Positions 50,755 through 59,157 of a stretch of DNA of 64,000 bases are shown here, piece by piece. The stretch spans positions 372,001 to 436,000 of the forward strand of contig NZ_CP113945.1 of assembly GCF_029392855.1 (NCBI RefSeq), in the 5' to 3' direction. The notes under the pieces are model-generated. The model worked only from the letters and a program-made list of their open reading frames with translations, searched no databases and was not told the origin of the DNA. Position numbers and translations under genes: made by a program. Each line of letters begins with the position of its first letter. Position 1 is the stretch's first letter. The DNA is from Lactobacillus sp. ESL0680 (GTDB lineage: Bacteria > Bacillota > Bacilli > Lactobacillales > Lactobacillaceae).

Positions 50755-51729
50755 ATGAAATATTTTATTAGATTTATAAAAAGTAACTATATATTAATTT
50801 GCTCAATGATTTCATTGATTATTGGGTTTTTAGTATTTTATAAAATTCCCGATAAAGTTGGAATGATTCAAGTTGTTTTTGTATTAATAAGTATGATGTT
50901 TCAAATTCCATTATGTTTATTAATTTTTGAAAAATCATTATTATGTATTGATATAATTGCTGTAGTACTATTAATATTAATGATGAGATTTATTGTCAGC
51001 GATAAAATTTTTGGTTCGAATTTGTTAAATAATGATGCTTTTGTCTCCATTGTTTTATATATTATAATAGTTATTCTCTCACTAAGTATCTCAACTATTA
51101 TTCTTAAGATACTTAAAACTATTATTTTCACAATATGTAAATATATATTCAATGATAATAAAATTGATTTATATACAGAATTGATTAAATATTTTTCAAG
51201 AAATTACAAAAGTAAGTTGGACTCTGTATTTGTAACAAATAGTGAAAAGAAGTGGTTAAATAAATTTAGAGAAGAGTTTTTTAACAGATCTAAATCAAAA
51301 AAATTATTATTTATTTCGGAAGTTGAAAGAGTAATGAAAATAGAATTAGACAAGTTAATTGAATTAAAAGAATTCTTATCATATGAAAATGACCGAAAAG
51401 TGCTTATTTCTTTTTTATCTGATATGAAATCATTTTTATCTGGATTAAAAAATTTATTATTTCTTGTTAGCCCACTAATATCGTTTTTTGCTTGCTACAG
51501 TTATATGTTTAATCTTGATTATATAATTAAACTACAAATGTATATTTCTATTAAAACTAAATATATTATTGACGTTTTCCTACTTTGTTTAATTGCTTAT
51601 ATTTTTATTATAGCTGTCAAAAATATAATTCTGTCTAAATTAGATAGTGATCTCAGTAATTTTTTGATTAGAATTATTAATTCTGCTATTGGGATAAAAA
51701 ATAAGGATAATTATGAAGGCAATAAATAA
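50755..51729 (+). CDS. Polytopic membrane protein of unknown function
   Basis: Not recognised. It has 324 residues. Four hydrophobic helices fall within residues 1-135 and two more at about 235-290, with a charged, predicted helical cytosolic segment of roughly 100 residues between (SEKKWLNKFREEFFNRSKSKK...). Very rich in Ile, Leu, Asn and Lys, encoded by strongly AT-rich DNA unlike the flanking core genes. The ribosome site GGAG lies 7 bases before the ATG. It overlaps the next gene by 17 bases, so the two are expressed together. Transfer from outside is likely. Confidence 0.7.
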   Translation: MKYFIRFIKSNYILICSMISLIIGFLVFYKIPDKVGMIQVVFVLISMMFQIPLCLLIFEKSLLCIDIIAVVLLILMMRFIVSDKIFGSNLLNNDAFVSIVLYIIIVILSLSISTIILKILKTIIFTICKYIFNDNKIDLYTELIKYFSRNYKSKLDSVFVTNSEKKWLNKFREEFFNRSKSKKLLFISEVERVMKIELDKLIELKEFLSYENDRKVLISFLSDMKSFLSGLKNLLFLVSPLISFFACYSYMFNLDYIIKLQMYISIKTKYIIDVFLLCLIAYIFIIAVKNIILSKLDSDLSNFLIRIINSAIGIKNKDNYEGNK

Positions 51730-52447
51730 AAAGAATCAAGTGCGAAAAATATTGTTGATGCCAATAGAAGTAATTTCACATAGTAATTTTATTTGTAAGT
51801 ATCAAAATAAAATTTATTCAGGTCAGAGCTACGGTTATGGCTTTGATCCTGATATGTCTGATTTTGCTGTGGGCTTTTATGAAATTTTGTATAAAAATAT
51901 TATTCCTGAAAATCATCTATTAACTAGTAATGGGCAATTAATAAATGAAAATTTTGCTGGTGATACAATGAATAGTTTTAAATATATCGCTAATCAAATT
52001 ATTGAGGAGAAGAACAAATTAGGGAAATTAGAAAATAATTGGCAGAAATATTTATTAGACTATTATAACAATTATCACTGTTTGGCTAATTTTTGGCTTG
52101 TTCCTATGAAAGTAGGTAGAACAATTAATCGATATTCTAAAGGAAATAGACGTTATCAGGATTATATGGATCGGTATTTGAATTATCTTTATGAAAATTG
52201 GGATACTTTAAAGAGAGAAGAATATTTTGACCAATTTACTAGTTGGCAAGATTTTGTTAATCAGCATTTTCTTTATAAAAGTTATATAAAAGAAAATTAT
52301 CAAGTTAATAATTACAGCTCTAGTAAAAATCCTGAAGAAATCATTTTTAAAATGGTAAAGATGATTGAAGAAAGAGCAGAAAGCATTGCTAGTTCTCATT
52401 TTTGTGCGGAATTGTATGCGTACTTTGAAAAGAGTGGATTAATTTAA
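51713..52447 (+). CDS. Uncharacterised cytosolic protein (possibly DUF6994-like)
   Basis: A 244-residue soluble protein rich in Tyr, Asn and Trp. Notable segments are FDPDMSDFAVGFYEI, NFAGDTMNSF, YHCLANFWLVPMKVGR and QDYMDRYLNYL. The pairing of 'FAGDTMNSF' with 'YHCLANFWL.P...GR' recalls a lactobacillus family of unknown function (DUF6994), but this is from memory and unverified. It overlaps the upstream membrane protein by 17 bases. The GGATAATT ribosome site lies inside that gene. No catalytic motif can be named. Confidence 0.6.
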   Translation: MKAINKKNQVRKILLMPIEVISHSNFICKYQNKIYSGQSYGYGFDPDMSDFAVGFYEILYKNIIPENHLLTSNGQLINENFAGDTMNSFKYIANQIIEEKNKLGKLENNWQKYLLDYYNNYHCLANFWLVPMKVGRTINRYSKGNRRYQDYMDRYLNYLYENWDTLKREEYFDQFTSWQDFVNQHFLYKSYIKENYQVNNYSSSKNPEEIIFKMVKMIEERAESIASSHFCAELYAYFEKSGLI

Positions 52448-52468
52448 ATCAGTTATTAGTTATGACTA

Positions 52469-52507
52469 AATAATAAGGATAGGCTAGGTTGGTCTATAAT
52501 AGTAAGG
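52469..52507 (+). promoter_or_regulatory. Promoter-like element, copy 1 (shared with 53327-53356)
   Basis: It reads aataaggatagg...ggttggtctataatag and ends in a TATAAT -10. The words gactaaataataagg and tggtctataat recur, slightly changed, before the gene at 53383. No good -35 lies 17 bases upstream, so an activator or alternative factor may be needed. Confidence 0.4.
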
Positions 52508-52600
52508 TGATTTCCTGCTAATTTATTAATCAATATTGCTAGCGCTTGCTTAAAAAAGTATAATTAGTTGAAATAATTTATTATGAAAGTGGGTTTTACA

Positions 52601-53080
52601 ATGAAAGCCAGAAAATTATTAAGTGTAATAATTACAGCAATAGTGCTGGTAATTATTGGATCAGCAAATCTGACAAAGGTTCAGGCTAAGTATGTAGGGC
52701 ATAATGATACACCAACTGAATTAAGAGGGAACTGGTATCAATATGAGGGCAACAATAAATGGACTCATGTAAAAATTACTAAGCACGCTTATATAATAAA
52801 TGGAAAAACAATTTGTGGCAGTAATAAAAAAGGCGTTAAAAAGTTATACGTAACCCAAAGCCAAGAACAAGGTGGTAAAGTTTATAATTTCAATAAATTT
52901 AAATTTCATTATCAGGAAGTTGGTGTTAATTGGCTGTCAAAACGGAAGATACATGGTAAACGTGTAATGAAGAGTTACTATAATATGGGATATTTCCAAG
53001 TTTATACACGTAACAAATTGAAACATAAATATAACTATGAAGTTAATGGCAGTAAATATCTAAAACAACTAGGTAAGTAA
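52601..53080 (+). CDS. Small secreted protein of unknown function
   Basis: A 159-residue precursor with a clear signal peptide (MKARKLLSVIITAIVLVII...KVQA, cleavage likely near residue 30). The mature part is basic and rich in Tyr, Lys and Asn, with GNWYQYEGNNKWTHVKITKHAY suggesting a small beta-domain. Similar secreted 'GTWYYYN' proteins are common in lactobacilli, with unknown roles. The ATG at 52601 gives the best signal peptide; an in-frame ATG at 52583 would add six residues. No anchor motif is present, so it is released or loosely wall-bound. Confidence 0.65.
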   Translation: MKARKLLSVIITAIVLVIIGSANLTKVQAKYVGHNDTPTELRGNWYQYEGNNKWTHVKITKHAYIINGKTICGSNKKGVKKLYVTQSQEQGGKVYNFNKFKFHYQEVGVNWLSKRKIHGKRVMKSYYNMGYFQVYTRNKLKHKYNYEVNGSKYLKQLGK

Positions 53081-53102
53081 TAATTGATAATATTTATAGG
53101 AG

Positions 53103-53147
53103 CCTATTAAGTAGGAAAATTAATTCTTGTTTGGTAGGTTTTTTTTC
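53103..53147 (+). terminator. Terminator after the secreted-protein gene, related to one at 56041
   Basis: Right half gaaaattaattcttgtttggtagg followed by eight T residues matches the terminator at 56041-56085 almost base for base. The left arm (cctattaagtagg) has diverged, so only the outer bases pair. Confidence 0.6.
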
Positions 53148-53326
53148 TACCCAAAGTTAAGTATATTAAGGACTGAGTGTAGACTACAATAAGCGATCAT
53201 TATATATAGTATTTAAGAAGAGACAACAGCGTAAATAAAACTTAATTTACTTATTTTCTAAAAAATATTATAGAGCTTAAGATAAAAATTACTTTATAGT
53301 TTAAATACATTGATACCTATAACTAA

Positions 53327-53356
53327 AAAATAAGGTGGTCTATAATGGCAATATAG
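53327..53356 (+). promoter_or_regulatory. Promoter-like element, copy 2
   Basis: It reads aataaggtggtctataatggc; compare 52469-52507. TATAAT is at 53341-53346, 37 bases before the start of the downstream gene. Confidence 0.4.
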
Positions 53357-53382
53357 TTAGCTTTAATCGAGGTGGCATAATA

Positions 53383-54864
53383 ATGAAGTATCTTGAGCAG
53401 GTGCATAAATTCGCTTATAAATGGCGGAAAAGCTTTAGTGATCCAGATATTGATTACCATGAATTAATTGATTTTAATTTTTATAATGATTGTGATCGTT
53501 TGGGCTTTAAGATAAATAGTGCAGATTTAGTGCTTAAATACAGGGATGCAATTTTTGATTATCAAGCGCTGGCTAAGACTGTAAGCAAAATCACTGATGT
53601 TAGTCAGTTAGGCACACTTGTTTTTGCGCGCTGGCAATATTTTCATAATTTGGAAAATAAGCAGGTGCAACAAATTCTTAAATTTGAGAATAGATCTTGG
53701 TTTCTGATTGCCTTAACGCGGCTATGGAACTTAACTGCGAATGATTCGCAGCTCTTTCATGGGCAAATCAAGCAGATGAAGCTGAAATCAAATCCTTTAA
53801 GTCTTAACCTTCAAGAAAACACGCAAAGCAAACAAGTCTTGAATCTTGATGAATACGGCAATGTTCAATTTATTGCTTATAATTATGATGTTACAGCCAA
53901 GGCTCAAGAAAGAAATTTTAAGATAAATCAAGATACTGCTCAGCATGTTCTGTGGATGCTAGCGAATTATTTTCAACAAATTCATGATGAAATTGTGACT
54001 ACTGATGTGGGTAATTGGCAGTTAGAACTCACAAATACAGCTGGTCAGACGTTTACGTTTTATGGATCGTTAGATAGTTTTGGAGAAGAAAAAACTAATT
54101 GGTCTAGATTATTGCGGATAGCCCTAAAAATGCCTGAACTTGCAGCTTTTGATGGTGGTAAGGAGCCAGATAAAATAAACAGAATTTGTCTTGATTATCA
54201 TCGTAATGACAAGATTAATTTTATTAAAACGGCTAATCATAAGCCTTTTTGGCTGCATTATCATGAAAAATTGACAATTGATCGGAAAACCAAAACTTTT
54301 ACATATTTTCAGAAATCCAGTAATGGTAATAGAATTGAGCAAAAATTTCGCTTGAATAATAGCGTGACCAATCTTCTGGACAGTCTTGATACTGAGGCGC
54401 TGTTTGCAAGTGGCGGCAATAATTATTTTGATAGAAACAATCATTATCGCTTTACGATCTCGTATCAACATGCGCAACCTCGAGTAATCAAAGGCGATTT
54501 TACCCAAGATGGATTGCCAGATGATTATCCGGATTTTGTAGAACGATTGCGGCACTTTATTAATTATCATGGTCAAGGGGGATTACTTGATCATCTATAC
54601 TTTGGCCGCCCTGGCAAGCATCATGGTGACTATATCTTTTGTAGTGTGCGACTGCAGAAAAATTCGCCGAGCTATTATTATTTATCTGACGACAAAAATA
54701 TCTCAGTAGGTGATTGCGTTGTTGTGCCGGTCGGAGACGATGATCACGAACTGAACGGAATAGTCACTAAAGTGGAATATTTCAGTCGCAAAAAGGCACC
54801 ATTTCCAATTGAAAAGACCAAGCACATTATTAGTAATGAGGGAGAATGGGAAGATGAGTGGTGA
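53383..54864 (+). CDS. Uncharacterised 493-residue protein
   Basis: Not recognised. It is soluble, with many Trp, Tyr, His and Asn residues. The N-terminal half (LEQVHKFAYKWRKSFSDPDIDYHELIDFNFYNDC) is helical. The middle has alternating strands (WQLELTNTAGQTFTFYGSL). The last 60 residues, YYYLSDDKNISVGDCVVVPVG..ELNGIVTKVEYFSRKKAPFPIEKTKHI, look like a small beta-barrel seen at the end of several Firmicute hypothetical proteins. The ATG at 53383 follows GAGGTGG; the frame runs upstream to 53335 without a site. Its codon use is closer to the core than that of its AT-rich neighbours. Confidence 0.6.
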   Translation: MKYLEQVHKFAYKWRKSFSDPDIDYHELIDFNFYNDCDRLGFKINSADLVLKYRDAIFDYQALAKTVSKITDVSQLGTLVFARWQYFHNLENKQVQQILKFENRSWFLIALTRLWNLTANDSQLFHGQIKQMKLKSNPLSLNLQENTQSKQVLNLDEYGNVQFIAYNYDVTAKAQERNFKINQDTAQHVLWMLANYFQQIHDEIVTTDVGNWQLELTNTAGQTFTFYGSLDSFGEEKTNWSRLLRIALKMPELAAFDGGKEPDKINRICLDYHRNDKINFIKTANHKPFWLHYHEKLTIDRKTKTFTYFQKSSNGNRIEQKFRLNNSVTNLLDSLDTEALFASGGNNYFDRNNHYRFTISYQHAQPRVIKGDFTQDGLPDDYPDFVERLRHFINYHGQGGLLDHLYFGRPGKHHGDYIFCSVRLQKNSPSYYYLSDDKNISVGDCVVVPVGDDDHELNGIVTKVEYFSRKKAPFPIEKTKHIISNEGEWEDEW

Positions 54865-54969
54865 CTTAGAGAGGATAACTATATGAAATGAATTGATTTA
54901 AAATCAAATTTTATTTTGAAGTTAAATTAAAATCGTATATTTGTAAAGTTAAGAGGAGGAAGTCTGCTA

Positions 54970-56013
54970 TTGAAAATGAAAAAGTTTTTTAGAAAAAATT
55001 GTTCAACAATTTTAATGCACTTGTTAACTATTGTATTGTATATTTTAATGTTAGTATCAATATATTTTTGGCCTAATAATTCACATAATTTATTTAATTT
55101 ACAGTTAGAGAATTTAGTTGTTCTAGTATGGATAATTATAATTCTAGGTATATTTCTGTATGCTTTTTACCATGTCGAATGGAATAAATATGTAGGAAAA
55201 AATGAAAAGTGGTATCGAAGAGTAACTGTGGTAGAACTTGCTTTGTTAATTATGTTATTAATTATTGTATTTATTGTGAGTATCTGCTTTAATAAAAATG
55301 ATAATTTTTGGTATTCAATTACGCAGATAATTATTTGTTATCTTAATTTGGCTATACTGTCTTGTGGAAGCATATGCTTGTTAAGATTTTTGAATTATAT
55401 TAAGCTGAAATATATCAATCCATATTTTAATAATAAGAAAATAAAGAAGCGTTCTAAAAATATAACTACCGAATTTTCAGCATTTTTGTTTGATTTAAAT
55501 TGGAACAAAAGCTCTTTTTATGATGTAATGAATTATTATGACTTAATGGGCTTTTGGGATGATCTTAAAGTTAAATATGGCAATAATAAAGAAACGGTAC
55601 TAAATAATTTTGAAATATTTAATGATTTAGTTGAAGAATTTTCAAATTTAAGCTTAAAAGAGTTAAAGAACATTGATACATATCTTTCAAATGATCCAGT
55701 AACCCAAGAAAAAATATGGAAAAAATTGGGAGCAATCGCAAGTATTATAGCTGCGATTATTCCTCCAATTATTTCTGGATTTATTAATTGGTTAACTAGT
55801 ATTAAGTGGTTAACTAGTATTAGGTGGTTAACTCAAATTTTAAATTTGTTGCAAAGCATAAATATATTTTGGATTATATATTATTCAATTATATTATTTA
55901 TCGTAATATTGATGTTCATAGCAATTTATTTAGGGCGTAAAAATAGAACGAAATCTTCCAAGATGTTGTTAGCTATTATTAAAAGAGCCATTGATGAAAA
56001 GAATGCTGATTAG
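54970..56013 (+). CDS. Polytopic membrane protein of unknown function, with internal 18-base repeat
   Basis: Not recognised. It has 347 residues: four helices in residues 10-140, a charged cytosolic segment (about 150-255), then two C-terminal helices. The layout (4 + soluble + 2) mirrors the membrane protein at 50755 without clear sequence similarity. The start is TTG at 54970, 10 bases after AGGAGGA; the ATG at 54976 is too far from that site. A tandem repeat near residues 274-288 gives NWLTSIKWLTSIRWLTQI. Strongly AT-rich coding. Role unknown; membrane effector is one idea. Confidence 0.65.
   Translation: MKMKKFFRKNCSTILMHLLTIVLYILMLVSIYFWPNNSHNLFNLQLENLVVLVWIIIILGIFLYAFYHVEWNKYVGKNEKWYRRVTVVELALLIMLLIIVFIVSICFNKNDNFWYSITQIIICYLNLAILSCGSICLLRFLNYIKLKYINPYFNNKKIKKRSKNITTEFSAFLFDLNWNKSSFYDVMNYYDLMGFWDDLKVKYGNNKETVLNNFEIFNDLVEEFSNLSLKELKNIDTYLSNDPVTQEKIWKKLGAIASIIAAIIPPIISGFINWLTSIKWLTSIRWLTQILNLLQSINIFWIIYYSIILFIVILMFIAIYLGRKNRTKSSKMLLAIIKRAIDEKNAD
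55789..55833 (+). repeat. 18-base tandem repeat within a coding region
   Basis: tggttaactagtattaag (55789-55806), the same with one change (55807-55824), then a half copy (55825-55833). Each copy adds WLTSI+K/R to the protein without shifting the frame. Confidence 0.85.
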
Positions 56014-56040
56014 AGTTAAGTAATTGCATTACACAGCTCA

Positions 56041-56085
56041 CCTACCAAACAAGAAAAATTAATTCTTGCTTGGTAGGTCTTTTTT
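56041..56085 (+). terminator. Strong intrinsic terminator inside the island
   Basis: Arms cctaccaaacaagaa (56041-56055) and ttcttgcttggtagg (56063-56077), one G-T pair, followed by TCTTTTTT. It is nearly the same element as at 53103-53147. Confidence 0.9.
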
Positions 56086-56136
56086 GTATCCACTTGCATT
56101 ATAATTGTTAGTATAGATAATACAATGGGAGAGAAT

Positions 56137-56457
56137 ATGAAAAGCAACTTTGATTTTCTTAATAAAGACCAAGATACACAAATTCTACATAGGACAGCAG
56201 TAGATGTTGAAGAACTGTATGCTGATGGCAAATTTAGTAATGAATTTGAATCAATTAGAAAAATTATAGAAAATGTGGCACGGCAAATTCTAGATCTAAA
56301 CTTTGTTGCTACAGGTGATAGAAGCACGTTTAATGATTGCCTGAGAAAAATTAAATATCGAAATTTTGCTGATAAAGATATTCTTGATAAATTTTATGAA
56401 TTAAAAAATAATGGATTTAATCATGCTAAAATGAAGATCACGGATCTTCCGTATTAG
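56137..56457 (+). CDS. Small DUF4145-like protein at the head of the defence block
   Basis: A 106-residue soluble helical protein. The pattern NFDFL followed by TAVDVEELYADGKFSNEFESIRKIIENVARQIL resembles the DUF4145 domain found at the N-terminus of type I restriction subunits and in stand-alone defence genes. The ATG at 56137 follows GGGAGAGA; an in-frame ATG at 56125 lies before that site. It ends 11 bases before a methyltransferase-like gene and is probably co-transcribed with it. Domain call is by recalled pattern and needs a profile search. Confidence 0.6.
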   Translation: MKSNFDFLNKDQDTQILHRTAVDVEELYADGKFSNEFESIRKIIENVARQILDLNFVATGDRSTFNDCLRKIKYRNFADKDILDKFYELKNNGFNHAKMKITDLPY

Positions 56458-56468
56458 GAAAAGATATT

Positions 56469-57181
56469 ATGTCAGAAAAAATAATTAAATCTGCTGAACG
56501 AGTTAAAAGTCATGGTGAGGTCTTTATACCTAAAAAACTGTGAACTTTATGCTTAATCAGCCAGAGATTACTGCTAAGGTTAATGGTTTGAATGCAACTT
56601 TTTTAGAACCAGCTGCTGGTGAAGGCGTCTTTTTAGTGGAGTTGCTCAAGTGCAGAATAAAAGTCGCAGCAAAGCAAAGTAAAACAACAGCACAATTCAA
56701 TGAAAATGTGCTTGTGGGATTGTCTACATTGTATGGAATTGAGTACATGGCAGACAACGTAAAGATGTTGGTCATGAATATGATTTTGACTTTTGATGAA
56801 GGCCACTTAAAGGTAATTGATCAGAAATTCCATGCTAAGCCGAATAAAAAGATTAAGCAAAGTGCTGAAGTAATCATTAATGCCAATATGGTTCAAGGCG
56901 ATACTTTAAAGCAAATTAATTTGTCGGGCGAACCAATAATCTTTAGTGAATGGAAAATGTTGCCAGGACATGTAGATAAGGTACAACGGGTTGAGTATAC
57001 CTTTGAATCAATTATCAACGGTGGTGATTCGAATGATACTGTGACTGGTTATCAAAAGAACAAATCAGAGCAATTAGATTTGTTTGCTTTGGATGCTGAT
57101 AATGAAGAACAAGAAGATGAACAACCAACGCATTACGTACCTGTAAAGTGGACAGATATTTATAAGCAGTTGGTGGAATGA
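56469..57181 (+). pseudogene. Frameshifted DNA N6-methyltransferase-like gene
   Basis: An ATG at 56469 starts MSEKIIKSAERVKSHGEVFIPKKL and then meets TGA at 56541. Reading on in the +2 frame from the GTG at 56540 restores the methyltransferase: VNFMLNQPEI and then the SAM-binding motif I, ATFLEPAAGEGVFLVELL. One missing A in the run at 56532-56537 would join 'GEVFIPKK' to 'TVNFML'. The rest (to 57181) has LYGIEYMADNVKMLVMNM but no NPPY catalytic motif, so even repaired it may be a non-catalytic or partner subunit. It ends 16 bases before the ATPase gene. The break could also be a sequencing error. Confidence 0.72.
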
Positions 57182-57197
57182 TTGTGGGGAAAGTTAA

Positions 57198-59066
57198 ATG
57201 AAAATTGAACAGGTAAAATCGAGTATAGAAGGACTAAAAAGTAATTATGATTTAATAAAGCAAGTAAAACTTGAAAATGGAAAAAGCCTAATAGAAGAGA
57301 ACAGAAATTTATTTGCTAAATATGATAAAAATAAAAATGAGTTGTTAGCAACTTTGGAAGATATTGAAAAAGATAAAAACGAAATTTCTGATCAACTTGG
57401 CAGTATATTTAGTCGGAATTTTTTAGAAATGCCCCTTTCATCAAGAATTTCAAGAGAATATGCAGAAAATTTCTTAAAAACTAAAATTAACCAATTTAAG
57501 CAATACAAATATTTGTTGTTACTTGATAGCTCAAAAAATTCTATAATAGTTGGCGCTAATGGAAGTGGAAAAAGTAGTTTTGCTGATTTTTTTAAGAAAA
57601 CTGAAAATTCAGGAATTATAGTTATTCCAGCTAGAAAATATTTATATTGTCAAAAAGAACCTAATTATGAAATCCTTAAGGTTAACAAGTTAGAAATTCA
57701 AGAGGATATGGAGGAAGCAAATACAAAAACTATTTATTCCAAAAAATTTTATAATAAGCCAGAGTATGAATTTTCTAGGATAATTGCTGCAATTTCTAAT
57801 GAATTCTTTAATTATTTGAAAGATCATGAAAAAGATGATGACAGAAATGAAGTATATGATAATAATATTTTTCATAAGTTTCAAAAAATATACAGCATCT
57901 TATTTCCTGATATTTCTATTAGTGACCCCGATGCTATAAGCAGAAGTTTTTATCCTGTCAAAAATGGGCAAAAGTATTCAATAGATCAAATGAGTGAAGG
58001 CGAAAAAGTAGCAATTTATTATATAATCAAAGTACTATTAGCTGATGATGACGGCATAATAATTGTAGACGAACCTGATGTTTATTTGAATGCTGCTATA
58101 TATAATCGATTATGGAATATTCTTGAAAAAGAAAAGGAAAGATGTAGATTTATTTATATTTCTCATAGAGTAGATTTTATTGAAAGTAGAAATAATGTTA
58201 ATCTTATTTGGTGTAAAAAATTTATTTATCCAGATTACTGGGATCTAAAACAGTTAGAATTGGGAGAAGAAGAATTTCCGAATGAACTTTTACTTGAATT
58301 ATCGGGAATTAAAAAAAGCGTTATTTTTTGTGAAGGTGCTAAGCATAGTGATGATTACAAAATATATTCAGCTATGTTTCCTGAATATAACGTTGTTCCC
58401 ATTGGAACATGTAAAGATGTGATAGATAATACTAAAAACTATAACAATAAGCAGAAATTCTTTTGTGGTGAAGCATATGGCATTATTGATAATGATTTAA
58501 GAACCAAGGAAAATCGAAAAAGTCTAGCTATTAAAAATGTTTTTGTAACAGATTACTTGGAAATAGAGATGCTTTTATGTGATGAAGATGTATTTAAGGC
58601 AGTTATACGAGGAGAATATCCAAGTTATTCTGATAACAAATTACAGGATAAATTTAATGAGTTTAGAGATAAGTTTGTTGATACTATGGATAAAAATAAA
58701 TCTGAAGTCGTTGATAGATGGCGTAAGAAATTATATGAACAAATACTTAATAATAAGATCTATGATACTAAAAAGGATATGGACAGTAATATAGAATCTT
58801 TAAATTCAGAATTAAATAATTTGAAAAACAAGCTTTCATTAGAATTTGAAGGTAAATTAAATAAAATTTTACAAGAAAAAGAATATAGTGGTTTATTAAA
58901 ATATTGTACGTTACAGCATGGTATGATTGTTGATGCAATTGGAAATTCTGTTGCAACTGGAGATTACAGAAATAAGGCGCTGTCACATATTATTTCAAAT
59001 GAAGAATTGTTGGACAATTTGAGAAAAAAATATTTTTCTCAGTTTTTAAAGGTAATAAAAAATTAA
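57198..59066 (+). CDS. Fused AAA_15 ATPase-DUF4435 (TOPRIM) protein, candidate merged PARIS anti-phage system
   Basis: A 622-residue protein joining two modules. Residues 1-350 are an ABC/SMC-like AAA_15 ATPase: coiled coil at 1-65, Walker A GANGSGKS (119-126), signature MSEGEK (265-270), Walker B IIIVDEPD (Asp 291) and switch His 323 in YISHRVDF. Residues about 372-560 look like DUF4435, a TOPRIM-type nuclease fold: VIFCEGAKHSDDY with Glu 379, VVPIGTCKDV, and GIIDNDLR with Asp 431/433. This is the architecture of AriA and AriB of PARIS (phage anti-restriction-induced system) in one chain. Known PARIS responds to phage anti-restriction proteins and cleaves tRNA. An OLD-like nuclease of another type is the main alternative. 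It lies between two damaged restriction-type genes. Confidence 0.7.
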   Translation: MKIEQVKSSIEGLKSNYDLIKQVKLENGKSLIEENRNLFAKYDKNKNELLATLEDIEKDKNEISDQLGSIFSRNFLEMPLSSRISREYAENFLKTKINQFKQYKYLLLLDSSKNSIIVGANGSGKSSFADFFKKTENSGIIVIPARKYLYCQKEPNYEILKVNKLEIQEDMEEANTKTIYSKKFYNKPEYEFSRIIAAISNEFFNYLKDHEKDDDRNEVYDNNIFHKFQKIYSILFPDISISDPDAISRSFYPVKNGQKYSIDQMSEGEKVAIYYIIKVLLADDDGIIIVDEPDVYLNAAIYNRLWNILEKEKERCRFIYISHRVDFIESRNNVNLIWCKKFIYPDYWDLKQLELGEEEFPNELLLELSGIKKSVIFCEGAKHSDDYKIYSAMFPEYNVVPIGTCKDVIDNTKNYNNKQKFFCGEAYGIIDNDLRTKENRKSLAIKNVFVTDYLEIEMLLCDEDVFKAVIRGEYPSYSDNKLQDKFNEFRDKFVDTMDKNKSEVVDRWRKKLYEQILNNKIYDTKKDMDSNIESLNSELNNLKNKLSLEFEGKLNKILQEKEYSGLLKYCTLQHGMIVDAIGNSVATGDYRNKALSHIISNEELLDNLRKKYFSQFLKVIKN

Positions 59067-59157
59067 TTGTATGAATTTTAATATTATAATTATTTAAATT
59101 GTATGAAATTAACTATTTACAAAAAATATTGTACACGTTCTCAATTAGCATAAGTAA

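Larger units (their letters stand above)
53081..53382. other. Intergenic stretch without a gene
   Basis: About 300 bases, strongly AT-rich. It holds a degenerate terminator (53103-53147) and the second copy of the promoter-like element ending in TATAAT at 53341-53346. No reading frame with a ribosome site is seen in the rest. Confidence 0.6.
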
